NCBI RefSeq assembly: GCF_900100925.1
Contig: NZ_FNKO01000002.1
Span: forward strand, 558,001 to 622,000
From: Actinopolyspora saharensis
GTDB lineage: Bacteria; Actinomycetota; Actinomycetes; Mycobacteriales; Pseudonocardiaceae
Length of the DNA stretch: 64,000 nucleotides
Direction of reading: 5' to 3'
The first letter of the stretch is position 1. Each line of letters begins with the position of its first letter. Position numbers and translations under genes: made by a program. The notes under the pieces were generated by a model. That model worked only from the letters and a program-made list of their open reading frames with translations, ran no database searches and was not told the DNA's origin. Shown here piece by piece: positions 34,862-44,934 of the stretch.

Positions 34862-35085
34862 CGCCGAACTCCCGGACAGGAACTTCAGACCGAAGGGCAC
34901 CGCTCAGCCCGAGCGCTCTGAGCCCAAGTCACCGGCACCGCTGCGGGTTCTCAGTCTCGGGTCTCGCGAGGACAGCCTCGACGTTGTGTAGGTCGCTACC
35001 CGATGTCGAGGATCGGAGCAGCGAGACCCCGACTGAGGTTCCGCCGAGCGACCCACCAAGCAAGCCGAGCCGACGAACTCCCGGA
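34862..35085 (-). repeat. Dispersed structured intergenic element, copy C
   Basis: Minus-strand copy of an element also found at 44.1 and 51.4 kb. It shares AGTTCCTGTCCGGGAGTTCG with the 44-kb copy and GTAGCGACCTACACAACGTC with the 51-kb copy. Its core (34950-35037) folds into three nested stems: CTCAGTC/GACTGAG, GGGTCTCGC/GCGAGACCC and CCTCGAC/GTCGAGG. No open frame in it is supported. The gap 34796-35086 holds nothing else. Confidence 0.75.
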
Positions 35086-35086
35086 A

Positions 35087-35299
35087 TCAGCCTTCGCTCT
35101 CGCACGCTCGGGTCCGACGAAGCAACGGACCGCGCCCCTGCGACCAGCGCTCCCAGGCGAAGATCACCACCGCCGCCAGCGCCGCCGTGCCGAACATGGC
35201 TGCGAACCGGCCGAACTCGACGGTGACGTCCTCCGGGAACAACAGCTCAGGCACCAACTGCCCCAGCAGAAGCAGCACGCCGAACCACACGTACTTCAT
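35087..35299 (-). CDS. Small two-helix membrane protein, unknown function
   Basis: A 70-residue protein with two hydrophobic helices, YVWFGVLLLLGQLVPELLF (residues 3-21) and FAAMFGTAALAAVVIFAWERW (about 34-54), and a basic C-terminus. ATG 35299 has GGGGGAG upstream at good distance. It resembles many small actinomycete membrane proteins without known role. It stands alone between a repeat element and a promoter-like gap. Confidence 0.5.
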   Translation of the reverse strand: MKYVWFGVLLLLGQLVPELLFPEDVTVEFGRFAAMFGTAALAAVVIFAWERWSQGRGPLLRRTRACESEG

Positions 35300-35666
35300 C
35301 GGACTCCCCCGACAAACGCCGCTACGAAAACACCTCGAACATGGAATAGCCTGCTTCGGTACTTGGTCCGGTGGTTGATCCAACCGCCACCCGAGCGTGA
35401 CATCCCGGCGCAGGAATATCCATAGCGGAATTCCTCCGCGAAAAAGGGAAACTCTCGGGTAACCACGACCCCAGCACGCGCGGCGGAAATCCTAACGCCG
35501 CGCACCGCCCTGCCGACACGCCCCCCGCGTGCACTCGGGCGACGAAGAGCACAGCCCGACCCACCCGGGCGAACTGCGCCGGGCGAGTGTTCCGCAACTC
35601 ACAATATCCCCACGTCAGGGCGATAGCCGCCCGGTCACCTCTGGACCCACCTCCTAACCTGACGGG
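35300..35666. other. Intergenic region upstream of the fused ABC exporter
   Basis: About 365 bp. No frame with coding character is seen on either strand. It should hold the promoters of the small membrane gene (left) and of the exporter (right). I recognise no repeat, RNA or clear operator; GCGGAATTCCTCCGC near 35428 is a weak dyad. Confidence 0.4.
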
Positions 35667-38600
35667 GTGTCCGAAACCGGAGAAGCACGCCCGAAATCGG
35701 GTTGGATCCGGCGGCTGACCGCCGCCTGCTGGCGCCACCCCGTGACCGTGTTGCTTTCCATGGGCTCCGCCGTGACCGCGGTCGGCATGGAAGCGGCCGT
35801 ACCCGTACTGACCAAGATCGCGGTGGACGACGCGGTGTCCGGAACGACCGCACGACTCGCCTGGATCATCCTCGCGATGATCGGGCTGGGACTGTTCCGC
35901 TTCGGCGCCGCGTTCGTGCGCCGCTACAGCGCGGGCAAACTCGCCGTGGACGTGCAGCACGACCTGCGCAGGTCCGTGTTCGGTTCCCTCCAGCGCCTCG
36001 ACGGGGGCAAGCAGGACTCACTGCGCACCGGGCAGGTCGTCTCGCGTTCGATCAGCGATCTGCAGCTGGTCAACGGGTTGTTGTCCATGCTGCCGCTGGC
36101 CGCGGGCACCGTGATGCTCGCCGTCTTCTCCCTCACGGCGATGCTGTGGTTGTCGCCGCTGCTCACGCTGATCGCGCTCGTGGTCGGTCCGCTGATCGCC
36201 CTGGTCACGGCCTACAGCAAGAAACGGCTGTTCCCGGCGACCTGGACCGCGCAGCAGCGCGCCGCCGACATCGCCGAGCAGGTCGAGGAAACCGTGAGCG
36301 GCGTTCGAGTGGTCAAGGGCTTCGGGCAGGAGCGACACGAGGTCGAGCGGATGACAACCCGCGCGCGCCGCCTGTTCGCCGACCGGATGCGCGCCGCCAG
36401 GGTGACCGCCTCGCCCGCGGCGCACCTGACGGCGCTTCCGCTCGCCGGGCAGGTCGGCGTGCTCGGACTCGGCGGCTGGCTGGCGCTGAACGGGCAGGTC
36501 AGCGTGGGCACGTTCATCGCCTTCGCCGGGTACCTGACCATGCTCGCCGGTCCGGCGCGGATGCTGTCCAACGTGCTGATCCAGTCCCAGCACGCCAGGG
36601 CCGGGCTGGAACGACTCCACGACGTGATCGACACCCGGCCGGACGTGACCGACTCCCCCGACGCGGTGGACCTGCCCTCCGGTCCGCTGCGGGTGGAGAT
36701 GAACGAGGTCCACTTCGGCTACACCGCTGACCAGCCCGTGCTGCGCGGGGCCAACCTGGACGTCCGGCCCGGCGAGACCCTGGCCCTGATCGGCTCGGCC
36801 GGATCGGGCAAATCGACCGTGTCGCTGCTGCTTCCGCGCTTCTACGACGTGCGCTCCGGCAGCATCCGGATCGGCGCGGAGGATCCGGAGTCCTTCGAAC
36901 GGGACATCCGGCAAGTGCGGATGGACTCGCTGCGCTCGGCGGTCGGTGTCGTCTTCGAGGAGGCCTTCCTGTTCTCGGACACGATCAGGGGAAACATCTC
37001 CTACGGGCACCCGGACGCCACCGAGCAGGAGATCGTCGCGGCGGCCCGCGCGGCCGAGGCGCACGACTTCGTGATCGACCTGCCCCAGGGCTACGACACC
37101 GTCGTGGGGGAACGCGGCCTGACCCTGTCCGGGGGACAACGCCAGCGGATAGCCCTGGCCCGGGCCCTGCTGACCGACCCGCGGGTGCTGGTCCTGGACG
37201 ACGCGACCTCGGCCGTGGACCCGACCACCGAGGCCGCCATCCACGACACCCTGCGCTCCGTCACCGCCGAACGGACCACCCTGCTGATCGCGCACCGCAG
37301 TTCCACCCTCGAACTGGCCGACCGGATCGCGGTGCTCGACGAGGGCAGGATCGTCGACAGCGGAACCAGGCGGGAGCTGGAGCGGCGTTCGGAACTGTTC
37401 CGCTCCCTGCTGTCCGGCCCGTCCGGGCCGGTGGATCGGGCCGTGCCCGGGGAGTCGTCCGGACATCCGGTGGGAGCACCCGGGCAGGAGCCGACCCCGG
37501 AGCTCTGGCCGGGCGAACGGCGCGGCTCGGGACAGGCGTCTCCCGCGGCCCCCGCGCGCGTCGACACCGCCCGGACCGGGGGAGCCGCCGCCACCGCCCG
37601 CGCAGGCGGTGCCGCGGCAGCGCGCTCAGCCGGGGGCGCGGCGAGTGCCACGGCGGAGACCCCGCCCACGGCGGAACTGGCCGAGGCGATCGACCGACTG
37701 CCCCGCGCCACGGACGAACCCGAGCTGCACGGGGTGAACCCGACCGCCCCCGACCCGTGCTTCCGGCTGCGTGAGCTGTTCCGGCCGATCCGGGGGAAGC
37801 TGCTGCTCACAGTGCTGCTGTTCGCCCTGAGCGCCGTCGCCTCGGTGAGCCTTCCCTCGCTGGTGCGCTGGGGCGTCGACGGCGGGGTCGGGGCGAACGA
37901 CCCGAGGACGCTGTTCACCGCGACCGCGGTCGGAGCGGGTGTGGTGCTGCTCGGCTGGGTGGCCGTGCGCGCGCAGACGGTGGTGGCCGCCCGCACCGGG
38001 GAGAACCTGCTGTACCTGCTCCGGCTGCGCAGCTTCTCCCACCTGCAGCGGCTGGGGCTGGACTTCTACGAGCGGGAGCGGGCCGGGCGGATCATGACGC
38101 GGATGACCACAGATGTGGACGCGCTCTCCTCGTTCCTGCAGACGGGGCTGGCCACGGCCGTGGTCAGCCTCTCCACGATCATCGGGGTGGCCACGGCGCT
38201 GCTGGTCACCGACCTCTCGCTCGCGCTGGTCTCCCTGTCGGTGCTGCCGCTGCTGGTGATCGCCACCGTGATCTTCCGCAGGGTCTCCTCCGTGGCCTAC
38301 GCGGAGGCGCGCGAGCGGGTCAGCACGGTCAACGCCGAGATGCAGGAGAACGTCTCCGGGCTGCGCGTGTCCCAGGCGCACCGCAGGGAGCGGCTGGCGG
38401 CCGAGCGCTTCGCCGAGCGCAGCGACGCCTACCGGCGCTCGCGGCTGCGGGCCCAGCGCTACATCGCCACCTACTTCCCCTTCGTGACGATGCTCTCCGA
38501 GCTGGCCCAGGCCGTGGTGCTCGGCGTCGGGGCGACGCGCGTCGCCCAGGGGGAGCTGACGGCCGGTGTGCTGGCGGCGTTCCTGCTGTACCTGGGGATG

Positions 38601-39548
38601 TTCTTCAGCCCGGTGCAGCAGCTGTCCGGGGTGTTCGACTCCTACCAGCAGGCCCTGGTCGGGCTGCGCAGGATCGGCGAGCTGCTGCGCACCCCCACGA
38701 CCGTTCCCGAGGCCACCCACCCGGCCACGGTGCCGAGCAAGCTCTCCGGCGAGGTCGAGCTCCGCTCGGTGTCCTTCCACTACCCGGGCTCGGACGACGC
38801 GGCGCTGTCCGACGTCTCGCTGCACGCGACGCCCGGCGAGACCATCGCGCTCGTCGGAGCGACGGGTGCGGGCAAGTCGACGCTGGTCAAGCTGCTGGCC
38901 AGGTTCTACGACGCCTCCGAGGGCGCGGTGCTGGCCGACGACGTCAACATCCGCGACTACCCGACCTGCGGATACCACCGGCACCTGGCCGTGGTCCCCC
39001 AGGAGGGGCACCTGTTCGCGGGGGACGTCGCGAGCAACATCGCCTACGGCCGTCCCGACGCCGGACCGGCCGAGATCGAGCGAGCGGCTCGCCGGGTGGG
39101 GGCGCTGCCGGGCATAGCCGCGCTCCCGGACGGTTTCCGCCAGCACGCGGGCGAGGGCGGCCGCTCGCTCTCGGCCGGGCAGCGCCAGCTCGTCGCCCTC
39201 GCCAGGGCCGAGCTCGTCGACCCGGACATCCTGCTGCTGGACGAGGCCACCGCGGCGCTGGACCCGGCGACCGAGGCGATGGTCGCCGCGGCGCACAACC
39301 GCCTCGCGGAGAACAGGACCACCTTCGTGGTCGCGCACCGGTTGGCCACCGCGGCCCGCGCGGACCGCATCGCCGTGCTGGACGGCGGGCGGATCGTGGA
39401 GCAGGGCACCCACCGGGAGCTGCTGGCCGAGGACGGCTTCTACGCGCGGCTGTGGGAGAGCGGAGGCGACTTCGACGGCCTCGACGAGCAGCTGCCGCAA
39501 CGCTCGGAAGTCGGGGAGCAGGCCGAACGGGTGACCACGAGTCCCTAG
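35667..39548 (+). CDS. Single-chain ABC exporter with two fused TMD-NBD halves
   Basis: A 1,293-residue protein made of two complete type IV ABC exporter halves joined in one chain. Half 1 has six TM helices (residues 25-310), Walker A GSAGSGKST near 375, signature LSGGQRQ near 487 and Walker B VLVLDDAT near 508. An Ala/Gly/Pro/Arg linker spans about 580-665. Half 2 has TMs from 710, Walker A GATGAGKST near 1064, signature LSAGQRQ near 1167 and Walker B ILLLDEAT near 1188. NBD1 has Asp in place of the catalytic Glu and NBD2 an altered signature, so one ATP site is degenerate, as in heterodimeric exporters. Drug or lipid export is likely. Starts at GTG with weak SD. Confidence 0.92.
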   Translation: MSETGEARPKSGWIRRLTAACWRHPVTVLLSMGSAVTAVGMEAAVPVLTKIAVDDAVSGTTARLAWIILAMIGLGLFRFGAAFVRRYSAGKLAVDVQHDLRRSVFGSLQRLDGGKQDSLRTGQVVSRSISDLQLVNGLLSMLPLAAGTVMLAVFSLTAMLWLSPLLTLIALVVGPLIALVTAYSKKRLFPATWTAQQRAADIAEQVEETVSGVRVVKGFGQERHEVERMTTRARRLFADRMRAARVTASPAAHLTALPLAGQVGVLGLGGWLALNGQVSVGTFIAFAGYLTMLAGPARMLSNVLIQSQHARAGLERLHDVIDTRPDVTDSPDAVDLPSGPLRVEMNEVHFGYTADQPVLRGANLDVRPGETLALIGSAGSGKSTVSLLLPRFYDVRSGSIRIGAEDPESFERDIRQVRMDSLRSAVGVVFEEAFLFSDTIRGNISYGHPDATEQEIVAAARAAEAHDFVIDLPQGYDTVVGERGLTLSGGQRQRIALARALLTDPRVLVLDDATSAVDPTTEAAIHDTLRSVTAERTTLLIAHRSSTLELADRIAVLDEGRIVDSGTRRELERRSELFRSLLSGPSGPVDRAVPGESSGHPVGAPGQEPTPELWPGERRGSGQASPAAPARVDTARTGGAAATARAGGAAAARSAGGAASATAETPPTAELAEAIDRLPRATDEPELHGVNPTAPDPCFRLRELFRPIRGKLLLTVLLFALSAVASVSLPSLVRWGVDGGVGANDPRTLFTATAVGAGVVLLGWVAVRAQTVVAARTGENLLYLLRLRSFSHLQRLGLDFYERERAGRIMTRMTTDVDALSSFLQTGLATAVVSLSTIIGVATALLVTDLSLALVSLSVLPLLVIATVIFRRVSSVAYAEARERVSTVNAEMQENVSGLRVSQAHRRERLAAERFAERSDAYRRSRLRAQRYIATYFPFVTMLSELAQAVVLGVGATRVAQGELTAGVLAAFLLYLGMFFSPVQQLSGVFDSYQQALVGLRRIGELLRTPTTVPEATHPATVPSKLSGEVELRSVSFHYPGSDDAALSDVSLHATPGETIALVGATGAGKSTLVKLLARFYDASEGAVLADDVNIRDYPTCGYHRHLAVVPQEGHLFAGDVASNIAYGRPDAGPAEIERAARRVGALPGIAALPDGFRQHAGEGGRSLSAGQRQLVALARAELVDPDILLLDEATAALDPATEAMVAAAHNRLAENRTTFVVAHRLATAARADRIAVLDGGRIVEQGTHRELLAEDGFYARLWESGGDFDGLDEQLPQRSEVGEQAERVTTSP

Positions 39549-39560
39549 CGGTTCTCGCTC

Positions 39561-39621
39561 GGCTCGCTCGGGGTGCCGCCGCGGGGAGGCGGCCTCCCCG
39601 CGGCGGCACCCCGAGCGAGCC
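39561..39621 (+). terminator. 29-bp perfect hairpin after the ABC exporter
   Basis: Positions 39561-39589 are the exact reverse complement of 39593-39621, with a CGG loop. It starts 12 bp after the exporter stop. It has no T-run but is by far the longest perfect stem in the window and very GC-rich, so it should act as a terminator or mRNA 3' stabiliser. Confidence 0.8.
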
Positions 39622-39630
39622 GCCACGGGC

Positions 39631-39649
39631 TGGTACCAAATCTGGTACC
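39631..39649. promoter_or_regulatory. Doubled TGGTACC box before the small RHH-like gene
   Basis: TGGTACC at 39631 and again at 39643, spaced 12 bp; each contains the palindrome GGTACC. It sits 20 bp before the start of a putative ribbon-helix-helix protein. Ribbon-helix-helix antitoxins typically bind such paired short palindromes and autoregulate. Confidence 0.5.
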
Positions 39650-39668
39650 TGGAAGGCATGCCGGCCTC

Positions 39669-39809
39669 ATGCCGGCTCTGAACGTGGAATTCACCGAGGA
39701 AGAGAGGACTCAGCTCCGTCACGCGGCCGGACGCGAGGCCAAGAGCCTGCGCGCGATGGCTCATGATGCGGTGCTCACCGAGCTGCGACGTCGCAAGGTC
39801 ACCTGCTGA
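39669..39809 (+). CDS. Small ribbon-helix-helix-like protein (orphan antitoxin-like)
   Basis: A 46-residue protein, MPALNVEFTEEERTQLRHAA and onward through KSLRAMAHDAVLTELRRRKVTC. A beta strand followed by two helices fits a minimal RHH/Arc-type DNA-binding fold. ATG 39669 lies just after a paired TGGTACC operator. No toxin gene follows: 39810-40249 lacks a convincing frame. It may be a solitary antitoxin left after toxin loss, or a small regulator. Confidence 0.55.
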   Translation: MPALNVEFTEEERTQLRHAAGREAKSLRAMAHDAVLTELRRRKVTC

Positions 39810-40249
39810 ACTCCTCCGGGACTTCGTTCACCTCCGCCCCCGCTGCGCGCCGATGTGATCGCGGCGGGTGACCTCGTCCCGCGACGACCACGCCTCACCG
39901 GGGAGACGGAACGCACCGGCTGGATCTCTCAGCATGTGGCCACCGGCAACCAGCATGCAGGAAATCCGAAAAGTGCGCTAAACCTCACATTTCCCACGGG
40001 GCGCGGGTCCGGCCGGAACGAGCGCTTCGAGGCGATGCGGCAAAAACCCCACATACTACCGGAAACGCCGAGTTCGGGCAGGAGCGGACTCACCCGGAAG
40101 GAGGCGCGCAACCTTCACCTGATCGATTCGGAGCTCCGGGGTCAACCCCTCGGAACTCGGGAGAGTGCCAACGAGACACCCCGGAAGCGTTAGCCTGGTA
40201 CGCGAGCGTTGCAAAACCACGAGCAGATGGATCGAGGCGAACGCCAGCC
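39810..40249. other. Intergenic region upstream of kgd
   Basis: About 440 bp without a gene I can support. A frame at 39855-40193 exists but has no hydrophobic core, no recognisable motif and A-richer, non-coding-like codon use. The region must hold the kgd promoter. The right end (40190-40240) has a candidate -10 TTAGCCT and no obvious operator. Confidence 0.4.
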
Positions 40250-43200
40250 GTGTCCAGCAGCAGTCCAGCCTCACAGTTCGGCCCCAACGAGTGGTTGATC
40301 GAGGAAATGTATGAGCAGTACCTCAATGACCCGTCGTCGGTAGACTCGGCATGGCACGAGTTCTTCGCCGACTACCGGCCCGGCCAGACAACCACCGGGG
40401 AGACCTCGGCTGAGGCGGCAAGCGCGACGGCGAGCCGGACCACCTCGACCGCCACCAAGGCCGACCAGCAGAACGGCCAGGTTCACAACGGCGCGACGGT
40501 GAGCTCCGCCCCGGCGGACGCGCAACGCCCCAGCTCTCAAGGTACCGCGGGCTCCCAACCGACCCAACAACAAACCGCCTCCGCCAAGAACGGTGCCGCC
40601 CAGGACGGCGCCAGGCAGAGCAGCGCGCAGCAGGCTTCCAAACCGTCCCCGCAGGAGGCGGCCAAGGCCGCACCGGTCAAGGAGGAGTCCGGCGGCGACG
40701 AGACGAAGACGTTGCGCGGTCCGGCCGCGGCGATCGCCAAGAACATGGAGCAATCGCTGTCGGTGCCCACCGCGACCAGCGTGCGCGCGATCCCGGCGAA
40801 GCTGCTCTTCGACAACCGCATCGTGATCAACAATCACCTGAAGCGGAACAAGGGCGGCAAGATCTCGTTCACCCACCTGATCGGCTACGCCCTGGTGCGC
40901 GCCCTGCGGGACTTCCCCGGCATGAACCGCCACTACGGCGAGGACGCCAAGGGCAAGCCCGCGGTGGTGACTCCCGAGCACGTCAACCTGGGCCTGGCGA
41001 TCGACCTGCCGGGCAAGGACGGCTCGCGCAACCTCGTGGTGGCCTCCATCAAGGCGTGCGAGAACATGAGCTTCCTCCAGTTCTGGCAGGCCTACGAGGA
41101 CATCATCCGCAAGGCGCGCAACAACGCGCTGACCGCCGAGGACTTCGCGGGCACCACGATCTCGCTGACCAACCCGGGCCCCAGCGGAACCAACCACTCG
41201 GTGCCCAGGCTCACCCAGGGTCAGAGCGCCATCATCGGCGTGGGCGCCATGGAGTACCCCGCCGAGTTCCAGGGCGCCAGCGAGAAGGCGCTCACCGAGA
41301 TGGGCATCAGCAAGATCGTGACGCTGACCTCGACCTACGACCACCGGGTGATCCAGGGCGCCGAGTCCGGCGAGTTCCTGCGCAAGGTGCACAACCTGCT
41401 GCTCGGCGAGGACAACTTCTTCGACGACATCTTCGCCTCGCTGCGCATCCCCTACGAGCCGGTTCGCTGGTCCACCGACATCCCGGAGGGCGCGGTCGAC
41501 AAGACCGCCCGGGTGCTGGAGCTGATCGACGCCTACCGCACCCGCGGTCACCTGATGGCCGACATCGACCCGCTGAACTACCGGCAGCGCAGGCACGAGG
41601 ACCTCGACGTCCTCTCGCACAACCTGACGCTGTGGGACCTCGACCGGGAGTTCCCCGTCGGTGGTTTCGCCGGGCAGGAGCACATGACCCTGCGCGACGT
41701 CCTGGGTGTGCTGCGGGACTCCTACTGCCGCACGGTCGGCGTGGAGTACATGCACATCCTCGAGCCGGACGAGCGCGAGTGGCTCCAGCACCGCGTCGAG
41801 AAGCCGCACGAGAACCCGGACCAGTCCGAGCAGAAGTACATCCTGTCCAAGCTCAACGCGGCCGAGGCCTTCGAGACCTTCCTGCAGACCAAGTACGTCG
41901 GGCAGAAGCGCTTCTCCCTGGAGGGCGCCGAGACCATCATCCCGCTGTTGGACGCGGTGCTGGACTCCTCGGCGCAGACCGAGCTCGACGAGGTCGTGGT
42001 CGGCATGCCCCACCGGGGCAGGCTCAACGTGCTCGCCAACATCGTCGGCAAGCCGATCGCCCAGATCTTCCAGGAGTTCGAGGGCAACCTCGACCCGGGC
42101 CAGGCGCACGGCTCCGGCGACGTGAAGTACCACCTGGGAGCCGAGGGCAAGTACTTCAGGATGTTCGGTGACGGCGAGACCAAGGTCTCGCTGACCTCCA
42201 ACCCCTCGCACCTGGAAGCCGTCGACCCCGTGCTGGAAGGCCTCGTCCGGGCCAAGCAGGACATCCTGAACAAGGGTCAGGAGGGCTTCACCGTGCTGCC
42301 GGTGCTGCTGCACGGTGACGCCGCCTTCGCGGGACAGGGCGTGGTCGCCGAGACGCTGAACCTCTCGCTGCTGCGGGGCTACCGCACCGGCGGGACGGTG
42401 CACGTGATCATCAACAACCAGGTCGGCTACACCACCACGCCCGAGTCGGGGCGTTCGAGCAAGTACTCCACGGACGTGGCCAAGATGACCGGTTCCCCGG
42501 TGTTCCACGTCAACGGCGACGACCCCGAGGCCTGCGTCTGGGTCGCCAAGCTCGCGGTGGAGTACCGCAACACCTTCGGCAAGGACGTCGTGATCGACAT
42601 GGTGTGCTACCGCAGGCGCGGGCACAACGAGGGCGACGACCCGTCGATGACCCAGCCGTCCATGTACGACGCCATCGACAAGATGCGCAGCGTCCGCAAG
42701 ACCTACACCGAGTCGCTGATCGGGCGCGGCGACATCACCGTCGACGAGGCCGAGAACGCGCTCAAGGACTACGCCAACCAGCTCGAGCACGTGTTCAACG
42801 AGGTGCGCGAGCTGGAGAAGCACCCGCCGGAACCGAGTCCCTCGGTCGAGTCCGAGCAGCAGATCCCCACCAAGCTGGACACCAGCATCTCCGAGGAGGA
42901 AGTGCGGCGGATCGCCGACGCGCAGACCGACCTCCCGGAGGGCTTCACCCCGCACTCGAGGGTCAAGCCCGTGCTGGAGCGGCGCACCAAGATGGGCAAG
43001 GAAGGCGGGATCGACTGGGCGTTCGGCGAGCTGCTCGCGCTCGGGTCGCTGACCACCTCGGGCTACCCGGTGCGGCTGACCGGGCAGGACACCCGGCGCG
43101 GCACCTTCGGGCAGCGGCACGCGGTGGTCATCGACCGCAAGACCGGCTCCGAGTACACCCCGCTGCAGAACCTCTCCTCGGACCAGGCCAAGTTCCTCAC

Positions 43201-44044
43201 CTACGACTCCGCGCTGTCGGAGTTCGCCGCCGTCGGCTTCGAGTACGGCTACTCGGTGGGCAACGCCGACGCCATGGTGCTGTGGGAGGCCCAGTTCGGC
43301 GACTTCTTCAACGGGGCCCAGCCGATCATCGACGAGTTCATCTCCTCCGGTGAGGCCAAGTGGGGACAGCGCTCGGACCTGGTCCTGCTGCTCCCGCACG
43401 GTCACGAGGGCCAGGGCCCCGACCACAGCTCGGCCCGCATCGAGCGCTGGCTGCAGCTGTGCGCGGAAGGGTCCATGACGGTGTCCATGCCGTCCACCCC
43501 GGCGAACTACTTCCACCTGCTGCGCAGGCACGCCCTGGACGGCATCGACCGGCCGCTGGTCGTGTTCACCCCCAAGTCGATGCTGCGGCTCAAGGAGGCC
43601 ACCAGCCCGATCGAGCACTTCACCTCCGGCAAGTTCGCCTCGGTCATCGACGACCCGACCGAGCCGGACCCGAACGAGGTGCGCAAGATCGTGCTCTGCA
43701 CCGGCAAGCTCTACTACGAGCTGGCCGCCGAGCAGGCCAAGCAGGAGTCCCGGGACACGGCGGTCGTGCGGCTGGAGCAGCTCTACCCGCTCCCGCACCG
43801 CAAGCTGGGCAGGCTGCTGGAGCGCTACTCCAACGCCTCCGAGATCCGCTGGGTGCAGGAGGAGCCGCGCAACCAGGGAGCCTGGCCGTTCCTCGGGCTC
43901 GCGCTGCCCCAGCAGTTCGGTCCCGAGCTGGCGGGGCGGCTCAAGGTCGTCGCGCGCAGGCCCATGGCCGCCCCGGCCACCGGGCTCAAGAAGGTTCACG
44001 ACGTGGAGCAGGCTGAGGTCATTACCAACGCCTTCGCCGACTGA
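40250..44044 (+). CDS. kgd: Multifunctional 2-oxoglutarate decarboxylase/dehydrogenase E1 with fused E2-like domain
   Basis: A 1,264-residue enzyme of the TCA cycle, length as in mycobacterial Kgd. The N-terminal recruitment segment [30 protein letters not shown] is followed by a low-complexity Ala/Gln/Thr linker (50-140). An acyltransferase (E2-like) domain contains the catalytic [18 protein letters not shown] near 365. The thiamin-dependent E1 domain runs from about 420 with [16 protein letters not shown] near 585, [16 protein letters not shown] near 725 and [13 protein letters not shown] near 790. It decarboxylates 2-oxoglutarate to succinic semialdehyde or feeds succinyl-CoA synthesis. 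GTG start; monocistronic. In relatives it is inhibited by the FHA protein OdhI/GarA. Confidence 0.97.
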   Translation: MSSSSPASQFGPNEWLIEEMYEQYLNDPSSVDSAWHEFFADYRPGQTTTGETSAEAASATASRTTSTATKADQQNGQVHNGATVSSAPADAQRPSSQGTAGSQPTQQQTASAKNGAAQDGARQSSAQQASKPSPQEAAKAAPVKEESGGDETKTLRGPAAAIAKNMEQSLSVPTATSVRAIPAKLLFDNRIVINNHLKRNKGGKISFTHLIGYALVRALRDFPGMNRHYGEDAKGKPAVVTPEHVNLGLAIDLPGKDGSRNLVVASIKACENMSFLQFWQAYEDIIRKARNNALTAEDFAGTTISLTNPGPSGTNHSVPRLTQGQSAIIGVGAMEYPAEFQGASEKALTEMGISKIVTLTSTYDHRVIQGAESGEFLRKVHNLLLGEDNFFDDIFASLRIPYEPVRWSTDIPEGAVDKTARVLELIDAYRTRGHLMADIDPLNYRQRRHEDLDVLSHNLTLWDLDREFPVGGFAGQEHMTLRDVLGVLRDSYCRTVGVEYMHILEPDEREWLQHRVEKPHENPDQSEQKYILSKLNAAEAFETFLQTKYVGQKRFSLEGAETIIPLLDAVLDSSAQTELDEVVVGMPHRGRLNVLANIVGKPIAQIFQEFEGNLDPGQAHGSGDVKYHLGAEGKYFRMFGDGETKVSLTSNPSHLEAVDPVLEGLVRAKQDILNKGQEGFTVLPVLLHGDAAFAGQGVVAETLNLSLLRGYRTGGTVHVIINNQVGYTTTPESGRSSKYSTDVAKMTGSPVFHVNGDDPEACVWVAKLAVEYRNTFGKDVVIDMVCYRRRGHNEGDDPSMTQPSMYDAIDKMRSVRKTYTESLIGRGDITVDEAENALKDYANQLEHVFNEVRELEKHPPEPSPSVESEQQIPTKLDTSISEEEVRRIADAQTDLPEGFTPHSRVKPVLERRTKMGKEGGIDWAFGELLALGSLTTSGYPVRLTGQDTRRGTFGQRHAVVIDRKTGSEYTPLQNLSSDQAKFLTYDSALSEFAAVGFEYGYSVGNADAMVLWEAQFGDFFNGAQPIIDEFISSGEAKWGQRSDLVLLLPHGHEGQGPDHSSARIERWLQLCAEGSMTVSMPSTPANYFHLLRRHALDGIDRPLVVFTPKSMLRLKEATSPIEHFTSGKFASVIDDPTEPDPNEVRKIVLCTGKLYYELAAEQAKQESRDTAVVRLEQLYPLPHRKLGRLLERYSNASEIRWVQEEPRNQGAWPFLGLALPQQFGPELAGRLKVVARRPMAAPATGLKKVHDVEQAEVITNAFAD

Positions 44045-44077
44045 GCCCTCACAGCGGGACCTCGCGTGCGTGGTCGG

Positions 44078-44360
44078 TTAGCCGTCACGTGAGTCGGCGC
44101 CTTGCCGCGTTGGGCCGCTCTTGAGTAGCGACCGACTGAGGCAAGTCGGCGGCTCGGTTGGCGTAGGTGGTTTCGTGGCGGAATCTCTCGCGGGCTCTCG
44201 CTCCGGCGAGGCCCGACATCGAGTAGCCACACGCCACGTCGGGCCTTCCTCGCGAGAGCACCCCGAGAGAACCCGCGGTCGGTCGGGCTGCGCAGGCTCA
44301 AAGCGCCTGTGATGAACGGAAGCTCTGTGCTTGGAGTTCCTGTCCGGGAGTTCGGTGGAT
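44078..44360 (+). repeat. Dispersed structured intergenic element, copy A
   Basis: Plus-strand copy. It shares TTGGGCCGCTCTTGAGTAGC (44110-44129) with the 51-kb copy and AGTTCCTGTCCGGGAGTTCG with the 34.9-kb copy. The core 44185-44269 has nested stems CTCTCG/CGAGAG, GCTCTCGC/GCGAGAGC and GGCCCGAC/GTCGGGCC. It fills the space between the convergent kgd and vapC genes. Confidence 0.75.
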
Positions 44361-44435
44361 CGGGGTGCTCTCGGCGCTTCCGGCGCCGAGAGCTCCACGC
44401 CGGTGGTCGACGCGACAGAAGAGTTCAGCACGGTG

Positions 44436-44471
44436 ACGGGGTCGCCGGTCCGCACGGGCCGGCGACCCCGT
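44436..44471. terminator. Hairpin between kgd and vapC
   Basis: A 16-bp stem (one G-T pair), ACGGGGTCGCCGGTCC with GGGCCGGCGACCCCGT, and a GCAC loop, followed by TTTGCTCT. It ends 16 bp from the vapC stop and probably serves both convergent units. Confidence 0.75.
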
Positions 44472-44487
44472 TTGCTCTCGGGACCGG

Positions 44488-44934
44488 TCACCGCACGGGC
44501 AGGCCGCGTTCCCGCGCGGCGGCTGCCTGCCTGTCGTCCCGGGTCACCATCACCAGGTCGTCGCCCGCCGCGAGCGGAGCGGCCTGTTCGAGGGCTGCCC
44601 CCAGGTGCATGGCGTCCAGCGTGCGCATCGGGTGCGACAGCACCAGTTCCCTGGCCCTGGGCACGATCACCCCCGGATCCATCCGCAGCACGGCGATGGG
44701 GCCCTCGTTCCCGCAGTCGCGGTCGAACCGGTCGAGCACCCGGGTGATCGTGGCGGCACGATCGCCGCGCTGGGCGGCGGAAACGGCCGAGGCGAACTCG
44801 ATTCGGGTCAGCTCGCTGGTGACCACGGGGGACTCGCCCTCGAGCAGCAATCCGCGGTACTCGGTGTGCGCGTCCTCGTCGGCGAAGTAAGCGCTGACGA
44901 GAGCGCTGGTGTCGGCGTACAGGAGAGTCACCAC
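44488..44934 (-). CDS. vapC: PIN-domain ribonuclease toxin (VapC family)
   Basis: A 148-residue PIN domain protein, the toxin of a type II system, expected to cleave RNA with Mg2+. Acidic active-site residues are visible: LYADTSALVSAYF (first Asp near residue 8), TSELTRIEFASAV (Glu near 44), RTLDAMHLGAAL (Asp near 107) and VMVTRDDRQAAAA (Asp near 129). It starts at GTG 44934 or the adjacent GTG 44931, overlapping the antitoxin stop. Target RNA cannot be predicted from sequence. Confidence 0.9.
   Translation of the reverse strand: MVTLLYADTSALVSAYFADEDAHTEYRGLLLEGESPVVTSELTRIEFASAVSAAQRGDRAATITRVLDRFDRDCGNEGPIAVLRMDPGVIVPRARELVLSHPMRTLDAMHLGAALEQAAPLAAGDDLVMVTRDDRQAAAARERGLPVR

Noticed and set aside
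37626..39764. 712-codon minus-strand frame opposite the ABC exporter
   Set aside because: Both nucleotide-binding domains on the plus strand are intact, so the opposite frame is a codon-bias artefact.
39855..40193. 112-codon frame as a toxin partner for the RHH-like gene
   Set aside because: No PIN, MazF, RelE or HicA-type motif, no hydrophobic core, no ribosome-binding site, and A-richer codon use than real genes nearby.
40271..43999. A 1,242-codon open frame antisense to kgd
   Set aside because: It mirrors kgd in a GC-rich gene where the opposite strand rarely meets stops. The translation is Arg/Val/Gly/His-rich without domains, and kgd itself is unmistakable.
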